64,000 bases of DNA from JAXGPX01 sp040766745 (GTDB lineage: Bacteria > Bacillota > Sulfobacillia > Fermentithermobacillales > Fermentithermobacillaceae), in contig JAXGPX010000005.1 in the NCBI GenBank assembly GCA_040766745.1, positions 1 to 64,000 of the forward strand, in the 5' to 3' direction. Both the position numbers and the translations under genes were made by a program. Positions 17,284 to 26,790 of this stretch are shown one piece after another. The notes beneath the pieces were generated by a model. That model was not told the DNA's origin. It did no database searches and saw only the letters and a program-made list of their open reading frames with translations. Position 1 is the stretch's first letter. Every line of letters begins with the position of its first letter.

Positions 17284-18602
17284 TCCACAAGGGGGTTTCC
17301 GGGGGGCCACTGCAATGGCCTTCTTTGTCTGCAACAACAGGGAATTCTACGTGGCAACTTCAGGGCGTAGCCGGTGTAAAGTTCACTCAAGAGCAGAAGA
17401 GAGAAGCCGTGATTGCGCTATGCACCCGGATCGGCTCTGTGAAAGATGTTGCTGAGCGTTATGGCGTTACCCGGGAGGCATTGTACAACTGGAAAAGAGA
17501 ACTTGCTCAGCAAGGAGGTCAGCGCGACGATGCCCAAAGAAAAAGAAAAACCACTGCCCGAGGATAAAGACGCTCTTTTGGCCGAAATTGAAAGGCTGGA
17601 GAGCGAGATTAAAAGACTAAAGCTGAAACAGATATTTGGAGAATGGCAGCGGAAATCGTAAAAAAAGCCCGGGCGTCGATCCGAAGAACCTGACAAACAA
17701 AGAGAAGGCAGTTCTGGTCGACGCCCTGAGAAATGAGCACCTATTAAAAGAGTTGCTAGACTGCCTGGGAATGGCACGCAGCAGTTATTTCTATCACCGC
17801 GGACTGGCCTTACTCCCGGACAAGTACGCGAAACTAAGACAGCGCATAAGAGAACTATTTGAAGAAAACAATAAAGCGTACGGCTACCGGAGAATTCATG
17901 CCCTGCTTGCACAAGAAAACATACATATTTCCGAAAAGGTAGTAAGACGCATTATGTTTAAGTCCGATTTGATGGTTGTTGGAAAGAAAAGGCGCAGGTA
18001 CAGCTCGTATAAAGGAGAGGAAATGCCTGCAGCAGATAATCTTATCGAACGTAATTTTCATGCTGACGCACCCAACGTGAAGTGGCTCACCGACATCACA
18101 GAATTTGCGATACCTGCCGGGAAGATATATCTTTCTCCTATCATCGATTGTTTTGACGGTTTAGTCGTTAGTAACGGACTATTGGGACAAGCCCCAATGC
18201 TGAAATGGTTAATAGTATGCTTGACCAGGCAGCAAAGACTCTAAAAGGTGGAGAACATCCACTGGTACATTCAGACCGTGGTACTCATTATCGGTGGCCT
18301 GGGTGGATATCGCGTATGCTTGAAGCCGGCCTTACCCAATCAATGTCTAAAAAAGGCTGTCCACCTGACAATGCGGCTTGTGAGGGGTTCTTCGGTAGGG
18401 TAAAAAATGAGATGTTTTACAATAGGTCATGGGCAGGGGTCAGCATAGATAGATTCATTGATATTCTTCACAGATACCTGCTTTGGTACAATGGGACAAG
18501 GATTAAGATGTCGTTGGGTGCGAAGAGTCCACTGCAGTACAGGAGAAGTCTTGGGTTGGCGGCTTAATGAGTCCAAGAAAACGTCCGCACCCCCTTCCCT
18601 AC
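17284..18602 (+). mobile_element. IS3-family element (degenerate)
   Basis: It lies between the intact istA and an unrelated IS21 remnant. An AAGGGGGT-containing sequence near 17290 and its inverted form ACCCCCTT near 18590 are candidate terminal inverted repeats. The transposase inside is broken. The exact ends are uncertain. Confidence 0.6.
17375..18567 (+). pseudogene. IS3-family transposase, frameshifted OrfA and OrfB
   Basis: OrfA begins KFTQEQKREAVIALC with the HTH YGVTREALYNWKREL, then shifts frame near 17535 into PKEKEKPLPED and a leucine-zipper-like EIERLESEIKRLKLK. OrfB starts at SPGVDPKNLTNKEKA after an A7 run at 17660, where natural frameshifting may occur. OrfB carries WLTDITEF (first Asp), then shifts again near 18175-18205, and continues with LVHSDRGTHY (second Asp) and NAACEGFFGRVKNE (Glu). 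With at least two indels outside the programmed site, it should be inactive. Confidence 0.85.
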
Positions 18603-18643
18603 AAATTTAGTTTGCACTAAATATCAAGAAAGATGGTGTAACC

Positions 18644-19068
18644 TTGTCACTGCTCTGGGCCGAGTACTGCGAGGAATACCGTACCGGCGGTAAAACACCA
18701 CTTATGTATTCTCAATTCTGCCACCACTACCGTCAGTATCGTCAAAGAACCAAAGCGACCATGCATATCCCTAGAAAACCGGGCGAGCAAATTGAGGTGG
18801 ACTGGGCTGGTCATGGATGCTCGTAAAACTGACTGCAGAAGAATCCAGATATGTCTGTGAACTTGTACATCGCAGGCATAAAATGGCTTCAACAATCTTC
18901 TGTTCACAGTTCTCACCGGCTGGCTGGCATAAGCGCATTGCGGAAGATACACTGGCTGACGCCATTCTCGACCGCATTGTCTATGATTCCTACGTAATTG
19001 AGATTAAAAGCCAGGAAGATATGCCCTCAATGAGAGAGAAGTACGGTCTGCAAGAACACAGACAGTAG
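18644..19068 (+). pseudogene. Remnant of a different IS21-type element: istA N-terminal part fused by deletion to istB C-terminal part
   Basis: The first part (LLWAEYCEEYRTGG, MYSQFCHHYRQY, PRKPGEQIEVDWAG) matches IstA of the group that carries a VDWAG motif. Near 18817 it passes into LVKLTAEESRYVCELV, STIFCSQFSPAGWHKRI and DRIVYDSYVIEI, the C-terminal third of the matching IstB. Everything between is deleted. This element is on the plus strand and is not closely related to the istAB at 15-17 kb. Confidence 0.8.
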
Positions 19069-19077
19069 GATAATTGT

Positions 19078-19162
19078 TGGCTCTCACATCACAACGGTGG
19101 CTCCGCTTCTCCGGAACTGTGGCTCTCACCTCACCGGACTGGCGGCTCCACCGCGCCGTAAT
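19078..19162 (+). repeat. Terminal repeat region of the second IS21-type remnant
   Basis: Three or four spaced copies of GTGGCTC-CAC-like units follow the istB remnant, as expected for the transposase-binding end of that IS21 group. Confidence 0.5.
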
Positions 19163-19385
19163 AATCACCCCACAGAATCTTTCGACCATAACGTATTCGA
19201 GGCACTGTTAGAAAACCCCTTTTTGTCAACTGCCATTTAGATTGCCCAACTTGGGGGTGCTACATAAACATGAAACACCTGGAGAATGTGGAGGAGTCAC
19301 CGTCAGTAGATGGCTGACACCCAGTTACCAAGCGAGAAAATGTGCGAAAGACTATTGACGGTACCATCACTTTAAACTGTCATAA

Positions 19386-19434
19386 ATGGCTCACTTTCTA
19401 AGTGTCATAGTAGCTCCATTTCTAACTGACATTC
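19386..19434 (+). repeat. IS21 terminal tandem repeat, copy 2
   Basis: Near match to 14716-14764, in the same orientation: the first 22-base unit is nearly identical, the second more diverged. Because it is a direct rather than an inverted copy, it is not the missing end of the element at 15 kb. Confidence 0.6.
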
Positions 19435-19446
19435 GCAGGCCTGAAA

Positions 19447-19475
19447 ATGAAAAGCCCGAAACATCGGGGCTTCTA
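19447..19475 (-). terminator. Rho-independent terminator of the restriction-modification operon
   Basis: On the minus strand AAGCCCCGA pairs with TCGGGCTT (one bulged base) and is followed by TTCATTTT. It lies about 130 bases after the last gene of the operon. Confidence 0.65.
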
Positions 19476-19602
19476 TCTTTCTGCAAGTTTTCGCCTTTTC
19501 TTTTCCTGGGCCCATTCTTCCTGGCCAATGCAACAAATGTAACTCTCTTGGCAAATACCGACAACACCGTCCATTAAAAGAGATGATTGCAGAAACATGG
19601 AA

Positions 19603-20388
19603 TCAACTGTTTTCTTCTAGCGTTTCAAATTTTCTATTAACTTCCGGCCTTAATATGCACCCCGTCTCTTCAAAAATATCCAGCAGTTCTTCGTATACAT
19701 CATCGCACGCCACGAAATTCCAAAATTCGCCACCAACCAATATTTCACCATTGTCTAGGTCGTACAACCCTCTTAGTGTCCATCTCTCGTATGGCTCGGG
19801 GTGATATGGATTATATGGTATTGCTAACCTAGTAAACACATTGGAATTTTGATCTTGACTCAATCTAAGTCCTGTCCACCTTAGTAGTTTGAGCTTTAGC
19901 GAAGCAAATTCCTTCATATTTGGCTTTGCGCTTGTAATATCAAAGTAATTTTCTTGACCGTTAATTCTCACCAAAAGATCTACTACCGAATCCGGATCCC
20001 TAACTTTCTTGCCTTTACGAATACTACTTCTAATTTGCTCTATTTCCTGCAACTTGCTTGGGTTATGTTTAGCATTTCTTAGCCCTAAATGCATTTTTCG
20101 AATCATCTGTTCTGTTTCATCATCAATTTGACCTAATAACTTAACTTGCCTTTCTCCATGATTACTTGCCCCCTTCGCTAACAATACTGCGACTTGTTCC
20201 CATATTGACATACCAAAGGTAGTGCTCATTGAGTGTAAAAATGAACACATGGCATAACGATCCCGACCAATCAGTCTAAAATGGAAAGGCATATGGGAAG
20301 TTTCTGGACTGTAATCCTGCAATTTTGCTCTGACAATGTTGGTTAGCAAATTCTTAATTGCTTCCTTAGTTGCTGTAGGGATAGACAA
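19603..20388 (-). CDS. TdeIII-like type II restriction endonuclease
   Basis: A 261-residue protein. The pattern PFHFRLIGRDRYAMCSFLHS, then TTFGMSIWEQVAVLLAKG, a helical middle, YFDITSAKPN, LAIPYNPYHPEPY and ILVGGEFWNF follows that of RE_TdeIII-family nucleases. YFDITSAKPN supplies a D-x-x-x-x-K element consistent with a PD-(D/E)XK core. The TTG start comes one base after the stop of the upstream gene (TAA A TTG), so translation is coupled. It is the last gene of a three-gene operon with the methylase. The target sequence cannot be predicted. Confidence 0.7.
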   Translation of the reverse strand: MSIPTATKEAIKNLLTNIVRAKLQDYSPETSHMPFHFRLIGRDRYAMCSFLHSMSTTFGMSIWEQVAVLLAKGASNHGERQVKLLGQIDDETEQMIRKMHLGLRNAKHNPSKLQEIEQIRSSIRKGKKVRDPDSVVDLLVRINGQENYFDITSAKPNMKEFASLKLKLLRWTGLRLSQDQNSNVFTRLAIPYNPYHPEPYERWTLRGLYDLDNGEILVGGEFWNFVACDDVYEELLDIFEETGCILRPEVNRKFETLEENS

Positions 20389-20389
20389 T

Positions 20390-21532
20390 TTATGGCCCTC
20401 GTTTCGTCAAAGTTTCTAATCCAGAATAATAAGGGAAATGGGTCTTCAGGGCAATTTCATCCTTTGCTTCAATAATTTCCCTCTTCTTTTCATTGCCCAC
20501 ACTATCTAGCACACATTTATAGTGATAATGGTAACCATCTGCGTAGTTATGATCAGCACACTTTTTAGTTATTGCTTTTTTCCTTGAATATTTGACATAC
20601 GGACATTTACCCTGCGCTATTTGATCTCTATCGTAAGCTTCACACCCATCGGTCAAGCATCTATATTCAGGCTTTTCGGGCAAATTAACGTCCAGATTGC
20701 TATACTTGTTTATTATGGGATCACAAAAAGCAATCCATCTCTTACATATTGGACACCGGTCTGAAACCCTAGAGTTTTCTGTGTTAATTGTAGCTGTAGG
20801 TATATTTGTCTTGAGAGAGAACGTACCTGATTGAATCTCTTTTTTTGTGCCAACCTCAATACCGTAAACATTTTTATCGTAAGTAATAATCAAAAAGTCA
20901 GGTGGAACTATGTGGTCTTGCAATCCAATCAATCTTTGATGTAATATTAGGGGCACAATGTAACCCACATCGTTTCTTAGCAAAAATGAATAGACTAAAA
21001 GCTCGTGCCATAGGCCTCCGGCAGTTTTAGGCAAAATACTATCGAAATATTTATTAAGCTGACTTGAAGCATCGTTCTCAGCCATAGGCAAACCGATTTT
21101 TCCATCAAAAGTTACTAATTCCTGATAATGCGCCTCGGCACTAATGTTTCCTATTTTCCCACCCAAATTTTCAACATAAATTTTTCTTAGTTTATTTGAA
21201 ACAGTCATTGCTTCATAAGAACTTAATAGATTCGTAAAGTGCAAAAGCGCCTTAATAAATTGCCCTTTTGTTTTTTTGCTTACCATTGAGTAAAAACCAC
21301 GACCTAGAAACACATACTCGTAAAAATCCGCGAGTATCATCTGTCTATTTTTTTCGTCATACAGTTGTGAGTAAAATTCTAAACTTGAAAGTGTTTCTCG
21401 TAACTCTTTCGCGCTGTGCTTATAGGTCTCATAATCACTTTTAGCATCATAGTTACTCTCTACTTCAAAAGTGTTGTGCAGCGTTTCAAGATGCCCCAAT
21501 GTCTTGTACATTTGCTCAAATATGCTATCCAT
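20390..21532 (-). CDS. Restriction-type nuclease with zinc-binding cysteines
   Basis: A 380-residue protein between methylase and TdeIII-like gene. The segment PPDFLIITYDKNVYGIEVGTKK has the D...E-x-K arrangement of a PD-(D/E)XK nuclease. It is followed by CPICKRW, then CLTDGCEAYDRDQIAQGKCPY and KKCADHNYADGYHYHYKC, several paired Cys/His that suggest one or two zinc fingers. The ATG follows AGGGGG. Whether it is the second subunit of a two-nuclease system, a specificity or nicking protein, or a stand-alone enzyme is open. It forms an operon with both neighbours (42 bases after the methylase, 1 base before the TdeIII-like gene). Confidence 0.6.
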   Translation of the reverse strand: MDSIFEQMYKTLGHLETLHNTFEVESNYDAKSDYETYKHSAKELRETLSSLEFYSQLYDEKNRQMILADFYEYVFLGRGFYSMVSKKTKGQFIKALLHFTNLLSSYEAMTVSNKLRKIYVENLGGKIGNISAEAHYQELVTFDGKIGLPMAENDASSQLNKYFDSILPKTAGGLWHELLVYSFLLRNDVGYIVPLILHQRLIGLQDHIVPPDFLIITYDKNVYGIEVGTKKEIQSGTFSLKTNIPTATINTENSRVSDRCPICKRWIAFCDPIINKYSNLDVNLPEKPEYRCLTDGCEAYDRDQIAQGKCPYVKYSRKKAITKKCADHNYADGYHYHYKCVLDSVGNEKKREIIEAKDEIALKTHFPYYSGLETLTKRGP

Positions 21533-21574
21533 ATTTGCCCCCTATCTGTGAAAACACGTGTAGTTGCAAACTCC

Positions 21575-23179
21575 CTAGTGCTTATAATTGTATTTCAGAT
21601 GAAAAATACTCTCTGAATAAGGATTCCTGTTTCTTTCAGTTCTGTTTAAAACAGGTCTCCTGAATTCGTTTACGATAGTCATATCTGCTCTCTTAGCGAT
21701 TTCGGGATACAGATTGTGTTTATCGTTAGCAACTATAAAAACATCGCAATCTGTCGTCATAACTTCTCTACAATTCACAAGGACATTGGATATTCCCTCC
21801 ACATAGGACTGCTGGGCCTCTTTGCCTTCACCTTTAAACAAAGGACCTATTTCAAGCTCGTCTTTCCTCTGAAAGCCAAACAATTCGTAGGCATAAGCAT
21901 GTTGATCGTGATAATCAATATTTCCAACATACGGAGGTGAGGAAAAAATACCCCTTGCTCTTTTTTGCTTTAATATGTCAAATAAAGTGCGGTTTGCACG
22001 TTTCACTTCATCAAATATATCTATTGACCTGGAATCCCCGCCAACTATTACAAATTCGGCATCGGTTTTCACCTTGTTGTATTCCTTAATTCGCCTAACA
22101 GTGTCGTTTAAATATCGTTTGAATCTCGGCATCATTGTCATTATCGGCTTACATATCTTCTTATGCTTCCTACAGTAGTACGTTTCAAATTGTGGCTCTT
22201 TTAGCGTCGCTAAATCGTAATGTCTGGTTGCTCTACATGATCTGACAGTTCTACTCAGAACAACCATCATTAGACTCCTTATTTTTTCATCGGGCTCTCT
22301 TAGTATTTCTTCATAAACTAACTCGATTTCCTTCTTGATGTTTCTCAAGAGCCATTTGTCAAGAAACTTCGTTCCACCGGTTGGCTTTATTTCTACATCA
22401 TACTTTTGCACCAAGCTGTGATAGATAGGTAGGAACTCTTCCTCCTTTTCTTTGCCGTATTTATCCTCTTCGATTTGACCCTGCCTAACCTCATACCTGA
22501 AGTCAGGACTCGGAAAATGTTTTGCATTATAGTGGCACATTTCGTCCAACAATGCTCTCTCAAAAGCCAAAACGTCCTTGCTTATCTCAGATTCTTCTAG
22601 TCTGCGCCAAAGCCGTGTCACCACTGTTGACAAGAGTTTAATGTCATAGTCTTGAATTTTACATTTTGTTATCAGACAGTTAAACTCAGATATGTCTACA
22701 CCTATACCGTGTATTCCAAGTTCGTTAGCTTGAACCAGGGTTGTTCCCGACCCTAAAAATGGGTCTAATACTATATCGCCTTCTTGAAAATATACCTCTT
22801 TCTTAAATTCATCGACATGATCGTCAATGAAGTACTCCACTAACTGAGGAATAAATTTCCCTTTGTAAGGATGCAATCTGTGTACGTGTTTCGTAGTGTC
22901 CTTTTCTCTTAGATGCTCAAAAGATAAATTCCAGTTTAGGGCTTCGCCCAGTTCGTTTTCCCACTTAAGTCTCCTTTCATTGTAAAAGGCATCATAATAC
23001 TGCATCAACTCTTCGGGATCAACTAGCGTTAAATCATTATCAGTATACTTTCTCAGATGACCATATTGTAGAAGATAGGAAATATTACTTTCGCTTATGT
23101 TTCTAGGTATATCAATCTTATTATTAAGATAATCATTAGCAATTCTAGCTGCTTCTCTAATTGTTACTAATTTCTTCAC
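21575..23179 (-). CDS. DNA methyltransferase of a type II restriction-modification system (N4-cytosine or N6-adenine)
   Basis: About 534 residues. AdoMet-binding motif I is LDPFLGSGTTLVQANELG, placed near residue 140 and before GIHGIGVDIS. The catalytic motif IV is SSPPYVGNIDYH near residue 420. The order I to IV with about 280 residues between is unusual but seen in large amino-MTases of the SPPY type. The GTG start at 23179 follows GGAGGAG by 8 bases. The gene leads the operon with the two nuclease-like genes. SPPY is found in both N4-C and N6-A enzymes, so the methylated base is undecided. Confidence 0.82.
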   Translation of the reverse strand: MKKLVTIREAARIANDYLNNKIDIPRNISESNISYLLQYGHLRKYTDNDLTLVDPEELMQYYDAFYNERRLKWENELGEALNWNLSFEHLREKDTTKHVHRLHPYKGKFIPQLVEYFIDDHVDEFKKEVYFQEGDIVLDPFLGSGTTLVQANELGIHGIGVDISEFNCLITKCKIQDYDIKLLSTVVTRLWRRLEESEISKDVLAFERALLDEMCHYNAKHFPSPDFRYEVRQGQIEEDKYGKEKEEEFLPIYHSLVQKYDVEIKPTGGTKFLDKWLLRNIKKEIELVYEEILREPDEKIRSLMMVVLSRTVRSCRATRHYDLATLKEPQFETYYCRKHKKICKPIMTMMPRFKRYLNDTVRRIKEYNKVKTDAEFVIVGGDSRSIDIFDEVKRANRTLFDILKQKRARGIFSSPPYVGNIDYHDQHAYAYELFGFQRKDELEIGPLFKGEGKEAQQSYVEGISNVLVNCREVMTTDCDVFIVANDKHNLYPEIAKRADMTIVNEFRRPVLNRTERNRNPYSESIFHLKYNYKH

Positions 23180-23737
23180 AGGATATCTCCTCCACCATCG
23201 ACATCTCTTAGTGTACAATTAGCTAACCTTGTCGAAAACTCCTGCATTCGAATCGAAGAAACCTCTTTTTTCAACATCACACGTTACAATCCATTTCCAT
23301 TCGGGCCTGGTACGTATCACAGCGTTTTAATCGAAGGTAACCTCTCCCTCAAGTCTGTAAGCACCGGCATCGCAATAATTACGCTGGCTATCCTTACCAT
23401 CCCAAGTGACAGATGGACCTAACAAACATTCTACTTCCTGTACTGTATTTCCTCTTGGGTGCTTAACGGCATTGCCAAACTGCCTATAACCAATCCATAC
23501 TGAACTCAAAATACAGACGACCCTCCTAGTACTCTACCCCATTAACCCCGGCAGAGAGAGTCGAGTACAAATATACGTATTAAACTGAATGTGATTATTA
23601 CTAGTCTTCGGGTAGGACCTAGCCAACCACGAAAAGGAAGTCAAACTGTAAGGTCGGCTACTTGGGGCGTCTTCTGTATGAGCACTCAAACATCGTGAGG
23701 TTCAGATTTCGAATATCTAATACTTGGAACTGATCAT
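23180..23737. other. Gene-poor stretch upstream of the methylase
   Basis: About 560 bases. The minus strand carries a short frame (23327-23509) whose protein-like reading continues after one stop (to about 23219). I could not support it as a gene. The promoter for the methylase operon should lie at its left end. No repeat or strong hairpin was seen. Confidence 0.35.
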
Positions 23738-25147
23738 TCAATGTCCCCCCAACTCCCCCACAATCCCCTCATCAGCCGGCATCCACCTCAGACTTGCCAG
23801 GTCTTGTGGCATCATCCACTTAATTCGTGTGTGGTCATGGAGTTCAAGAGTTCCCGTTGCCTGACACGTAAAGCAGAACATCCTAAGGAAGAAAGCCTCA
23901 TAGGCATAATCAACCTTCATGAAAGGAGCAATGTCATAGATATCAACAGAGAGCTCCTCACGTATCTCGCGAACCAGGCATTGATCCAACATCTCTCCCG
24001 GCTTAACCTGGCCGCCTGGGAACTCCCAGTATCCAGTAAACTGTCCCTTTGCCCTTTGGGCAACCAGTATCCTGCCCTGGTCATCCCGAATGATGGCTGC
24101 AGTAACCAGCTTCAAAATACCACGGTCCAACGCACTTTCAATATTCGCCGCTGTACTGTCGAGTCGGGCAGCCATCTCCCTGCTCTCCAAGCCAACATGG
24201 GCTTCTCTGTGACATGTAGGACACATGGCAATCAAAGCATTGGGCTGCTCTAACCCATAGTCGACGACAGAGCGGACATTATGGACCTCCAAATAAGGGC
24301 TTCCATCTTCACTGAGGAATGGAGCCGGACGGCCGCACGCCTCGCAAAACCCGTTGGCCCGCTGTAAAACGTATTGGTGCACAAAACTGATAGATGCTTG
24401 ATATTCATCTCGCTGATTTTTCTCGAGTATCTGCCAATCAGCAACCCTCTGATGTTTGCTGAGCGGAATGTAATCTGCGTTCCGTACCAAAGGCATTTGA
24501 ACTGGCAGAGGCTGGATTGATGGAGCCCCATCGTCTTCAGTTCCAGCAAAATCATCAGACCCTATTGGCGCCAAGTTGTTTTCCCATTCGTCCACTGCTC
24601 CTTTTATTGAGTCAGGCTTATCAAATCCCTGCTCAATCAACTGAAGCACGTCAGGCCGCATGTCCAGGAATGCAGTCGCCTCACCCGTCTGACCAATCCG
24701 CCCGGGAACAATACAATGCTCGACAGGAATCAATCGGAATACGAAAACGCGTCTTCGATTTCCCAAAGCATCAGTGTGTCTCTCGTAATAGTCAACACAG
24801 TTCATGAACCCTTCAAACCGGTATAGCCCGGACTTAGATCCGATACCCTCAAATAGCATCAACGTTTTGCCTGTTTTCATGTGATCTCTTACTGCCCTGT
24901 TACCACGTATCATCTGCATATCGGCAAATTGGCCTTCTCCGGTGTAATGGTAGAACCCATCGGCCTGCCAGCCGTCATCCTGGTATTCGGAACCCGCTAA
25001 GTGCGGTGTTCTAAACAGCAATACCGCTGGAACAGATCGAGGCGTGGATATACCTCCTTGTTCTTGCCCGCCAAAGGAATCGTGAATCCGCTTTCGGACA
25101 TACGTCTGGCCCCGCCGGAAGCGGCCGGCAAGTGCTTCGAAGTCCAT
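23738..25147 (-). CDS. SRA-like + HNH nuclease + NUDIX hydrolase fusion
   Basis: About 469 residues with three parts. Residues 20-150: GGQEQGGISTPRSVPAV, DGFYHYTGEGQFADM and RGNRAVRDH, a pattern like the SRA-type modified-base reader of ScoMcrA-like enzymes. Residues ~265-320: CEACGRPAPF ... YLEVHNVRSV ... IAMCPTCHREAH, a zinc-stabilised HNH nuclease. Residues ~340-465: a NUDIX hydrolase with GGQVKPGE and REIREELSV matching the Nudix box, and the MutT-like VAQRAKGQFTGYWEFPGG lead-in. The start is chosen at the ATG at 25147, 8 bases after AAGGA. It is downstream of McrBC on the same strand. The first two domains suggest modification-dependent restriction; the NUDIX role is unknown. Confidence 0.75.
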   Translation of the reverse strand: MDFEALAGRFRRGQTYVRKRIHDSFGGQEQGGISTPRSVPAVLLFRTPHLAGSEYQDDGWQADGFYHYTGEGQFADMQMIRGNRAVRDHMKTGKTLMLFEGIGSKSGLYRFEGFMNCVDYYERHTDALGNRRRVFVFRLIPVEHCIVPGRIGQTGEATAFLDMRPDVLQLIEQGFDKPDSIKGAVDEWENNLAPIGSDDFAGTEDDGAPSIQPLPVQMPLVRNADYIPLSKHQRVADWQILEKNQRDEYQASISFVHQYVLQRANGFCEACGRPAPFLSEDGSPYLEVHNVRSVVDYGLEQPNALIAMCPTCHREAHVGLESREMAARLDSTAANIESALDRGILKLVTAAIIRDDQGRILVAQRAKGQFTGYWEFPGGQVKPGEMLDQCLVREIREELSVDIYDIAPFMKVDYAYEAFFLRMFCFTCQATGTLELHDHTRIKWMMPQDLASLRWMPADEGIVGELGGH

Positions 25148-25356
25148 ATGCACCATCCTTCTTTAGTTGAAGGGTCTGAATGAGTCGAATATTGTCTTGA
25201 TGCTCTTTTCGACACACATACTTCCTATCCTTTATCATGGGCTTCTGATCGGCAAGGCACTCGGTGGCGAGGGATTTGGTATGTTGTGAGGCAGAAGCGT
25301 TTTGCGAAGGAAAAACCACAAGGTGTCACTAGACTACCTAACACAATAGGTTACGT

Positions 25357-26790
25357 TCAGAACGGCATTTCAGCCCTCAATGCCCTCTCCAATACAGGAC
25401 AGACCTCCTCTGGGTTCAGTCCCATAGGTATGGCGGTGAGAACAAGATCGACCCGACGTGAACCTGCGCGAACTGAGGCTTTGTGGAAAGGGCGCTGCCT
25501 ATGAAGGAGCGAGTGCCAAGTTTGTATGCGACAAGGGTAAACCAAGCATGAGACTACCCTCTTGCTTGCAAACATTGTTGAGTAGGCCAACACCTGCAAC
25601 AGATCGCTACGGTGGCGTTCCTGAAGTTCCTTGTCTAAGCCGTACCATCCTTCTCTACTCAGTTCCTCCCAATGGTTTTTATATTTAGCATCAAAAATGA
25701 TTGTTTCTTGTTCTCGTTCCAAGATGATGTCAGGAAGAAGGTAGCGCTGTGACCCAAAGTACGGCGGAGACCATCCAAGGGGTGTAATTGTTTCTCGCAT
25801 CCGCCCAGTTTTGACGATTCCCCCGGTGTTACGGGCTAAGCGGCTAGCCACCGTCTCTACCCACGCCTCGAAAAAAGTCTCCATGGGTAGAATCCAGGGC
25901 AAGCCTCTTAGATCCCCCAGACCAGCAAGACCCCGATCATCTATGGTCCACTCTATGGCTTGGATACCTTCGCGGAATGCTGTTGTGTCAAGATTGCCTC
26001 GCAGCCAGTTATTCAGTCTTTTGGGGCTTGGTTGAATAGCTGGAACATCTTGCACCTTCTGTAGCAGCCCTTGGCATATTCTTAGGAGCTGGAAGACCAC
26101 TACACCAGCTGTTCGCTGGCTTTGTAAACTAGAAAGCATCTTGCGTAAGGTAAAGTGAATAGCTGCTTTCAGCTCTGTGTCATCACAGAGATCCGGAAAC
26201 CGGCAAGGGACGTTAAGAAAGCCGGCTCGAGGTAACTTAACCGATGCATACTGTGCCCAATTTACATGACCTCTAGGGGCGTTTAGGTCAATTTCTTGAT
26301 ATTCGAAACGCCTCTCTAGCCGGTCCAGAAGTTTCTGAAGCCGAAAAAGAATGGTAGATGAAAGCACCCAAGGGGGTATCTTTCGATCTGACCGGGGAAG
26401 CAGGGGTAGGGGCAATGGATTGGGTAGGATCTTCCACCCCATTGCTGCTAGCATGGGCCCAACGCCCTGCCAACCAAAGCGGGGTTTGATTACCAGCCCA
26501 TAATCTGGACGACCACTAGTTGGAGATAAAAGCGGCAAAGCACCTACTTGGCCACCTGTATGAAAGCGAATGCTTACCAAAGAACCATCATAGTCAACAT
26601 TACCCTCTACGGCAAAATCTCGAAGAATACCCCGATTTTGCTTGAGAAACTGTTGGGCCAAACGAGCTGATGGCCCTTGGGGATCTCTAGGTATTGCACC
26701 CCTAATTAAGAAACCTGCGGGCAACTTCAATTGAGAGTTATCTTCTACTTCAAAAATGGCAGTTTCGCGAGCAAGCATAGGTATGCTCAT
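25357..26790 (-). CDS. mcrC: McrC-like subunit of a 5-methylcytosine restriction system
   Basis: About 477 residues. The C-terminal region contains YLLPDIILERE and TIIFDAKYKNHW, the PD-(D/E)XK nuclease core (Asp and D-A-K) of McrC. GDLRGLPWILPMETFFEAWV is the typical McrC segment before it. The ATG at 26790 overlaps the McrB stop (ATGA), so the two are translationally coupled. McrC docks on the McrB ring and cuts DNA flanking methylated sites. The C-terminal tail (…GSRRVDLVLTAIPMGL…) looks normal. Confidence 0.85.
   Translation of the reverse strand: MSIPMLARETAIFEVEDNSQLKLPAGFLIRGAIPRDPQGPSARLAQQFLKQNRGILRDFAVEGNVDYDGSLVSIRFHTGGQVGALPLLSPTSGRPDYGLVIKPRFGWQGVGPMLAAMGWKILPNPLPLPLLPRSDRKIPPWVLSSTILFRLQKLLDRLERRFEYQEIDLNAPRGHVNWAQYASVKLPRAGFLNVPCRFPDLCDDTELKAAIHFTLRKMLSSLQSQRTAGVVVFQLLRICQGLLQKVQDVPAIQPSPKRLNNWLRGNLDTTAFREGIQAIEWTIDDRGLAGLGDLRGLPWILPMETFFEAWVETVASRLARNTGGIVKTGRMRETITPLGWSPPYFGSQRYLLPDIILEREQETIIFDAKYKNHWEELSREGWYGLDKELQERHRSDLLQVLAYSTMFASKRVVSCLVYPCRIQTWHSLLHRQRPFHKASVRAGSRRVDLVLTAIPMGLNPEEVCPVLERALRAEMPF

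Noticed and set aside
16755..17567. Long plus-strand ORF of 270 codons
   Set aside because: The first 200 codons are antisense to intact istA; only the last part is the IS3 OrfA.
23219..23509. Short minus-strand ORF containing a GYRQFGNAV segment like motif X of cytosine-5 methylases
   Set aside because: No other methylase motif is present and one stop interrupts the continuation; the similarity is too short.
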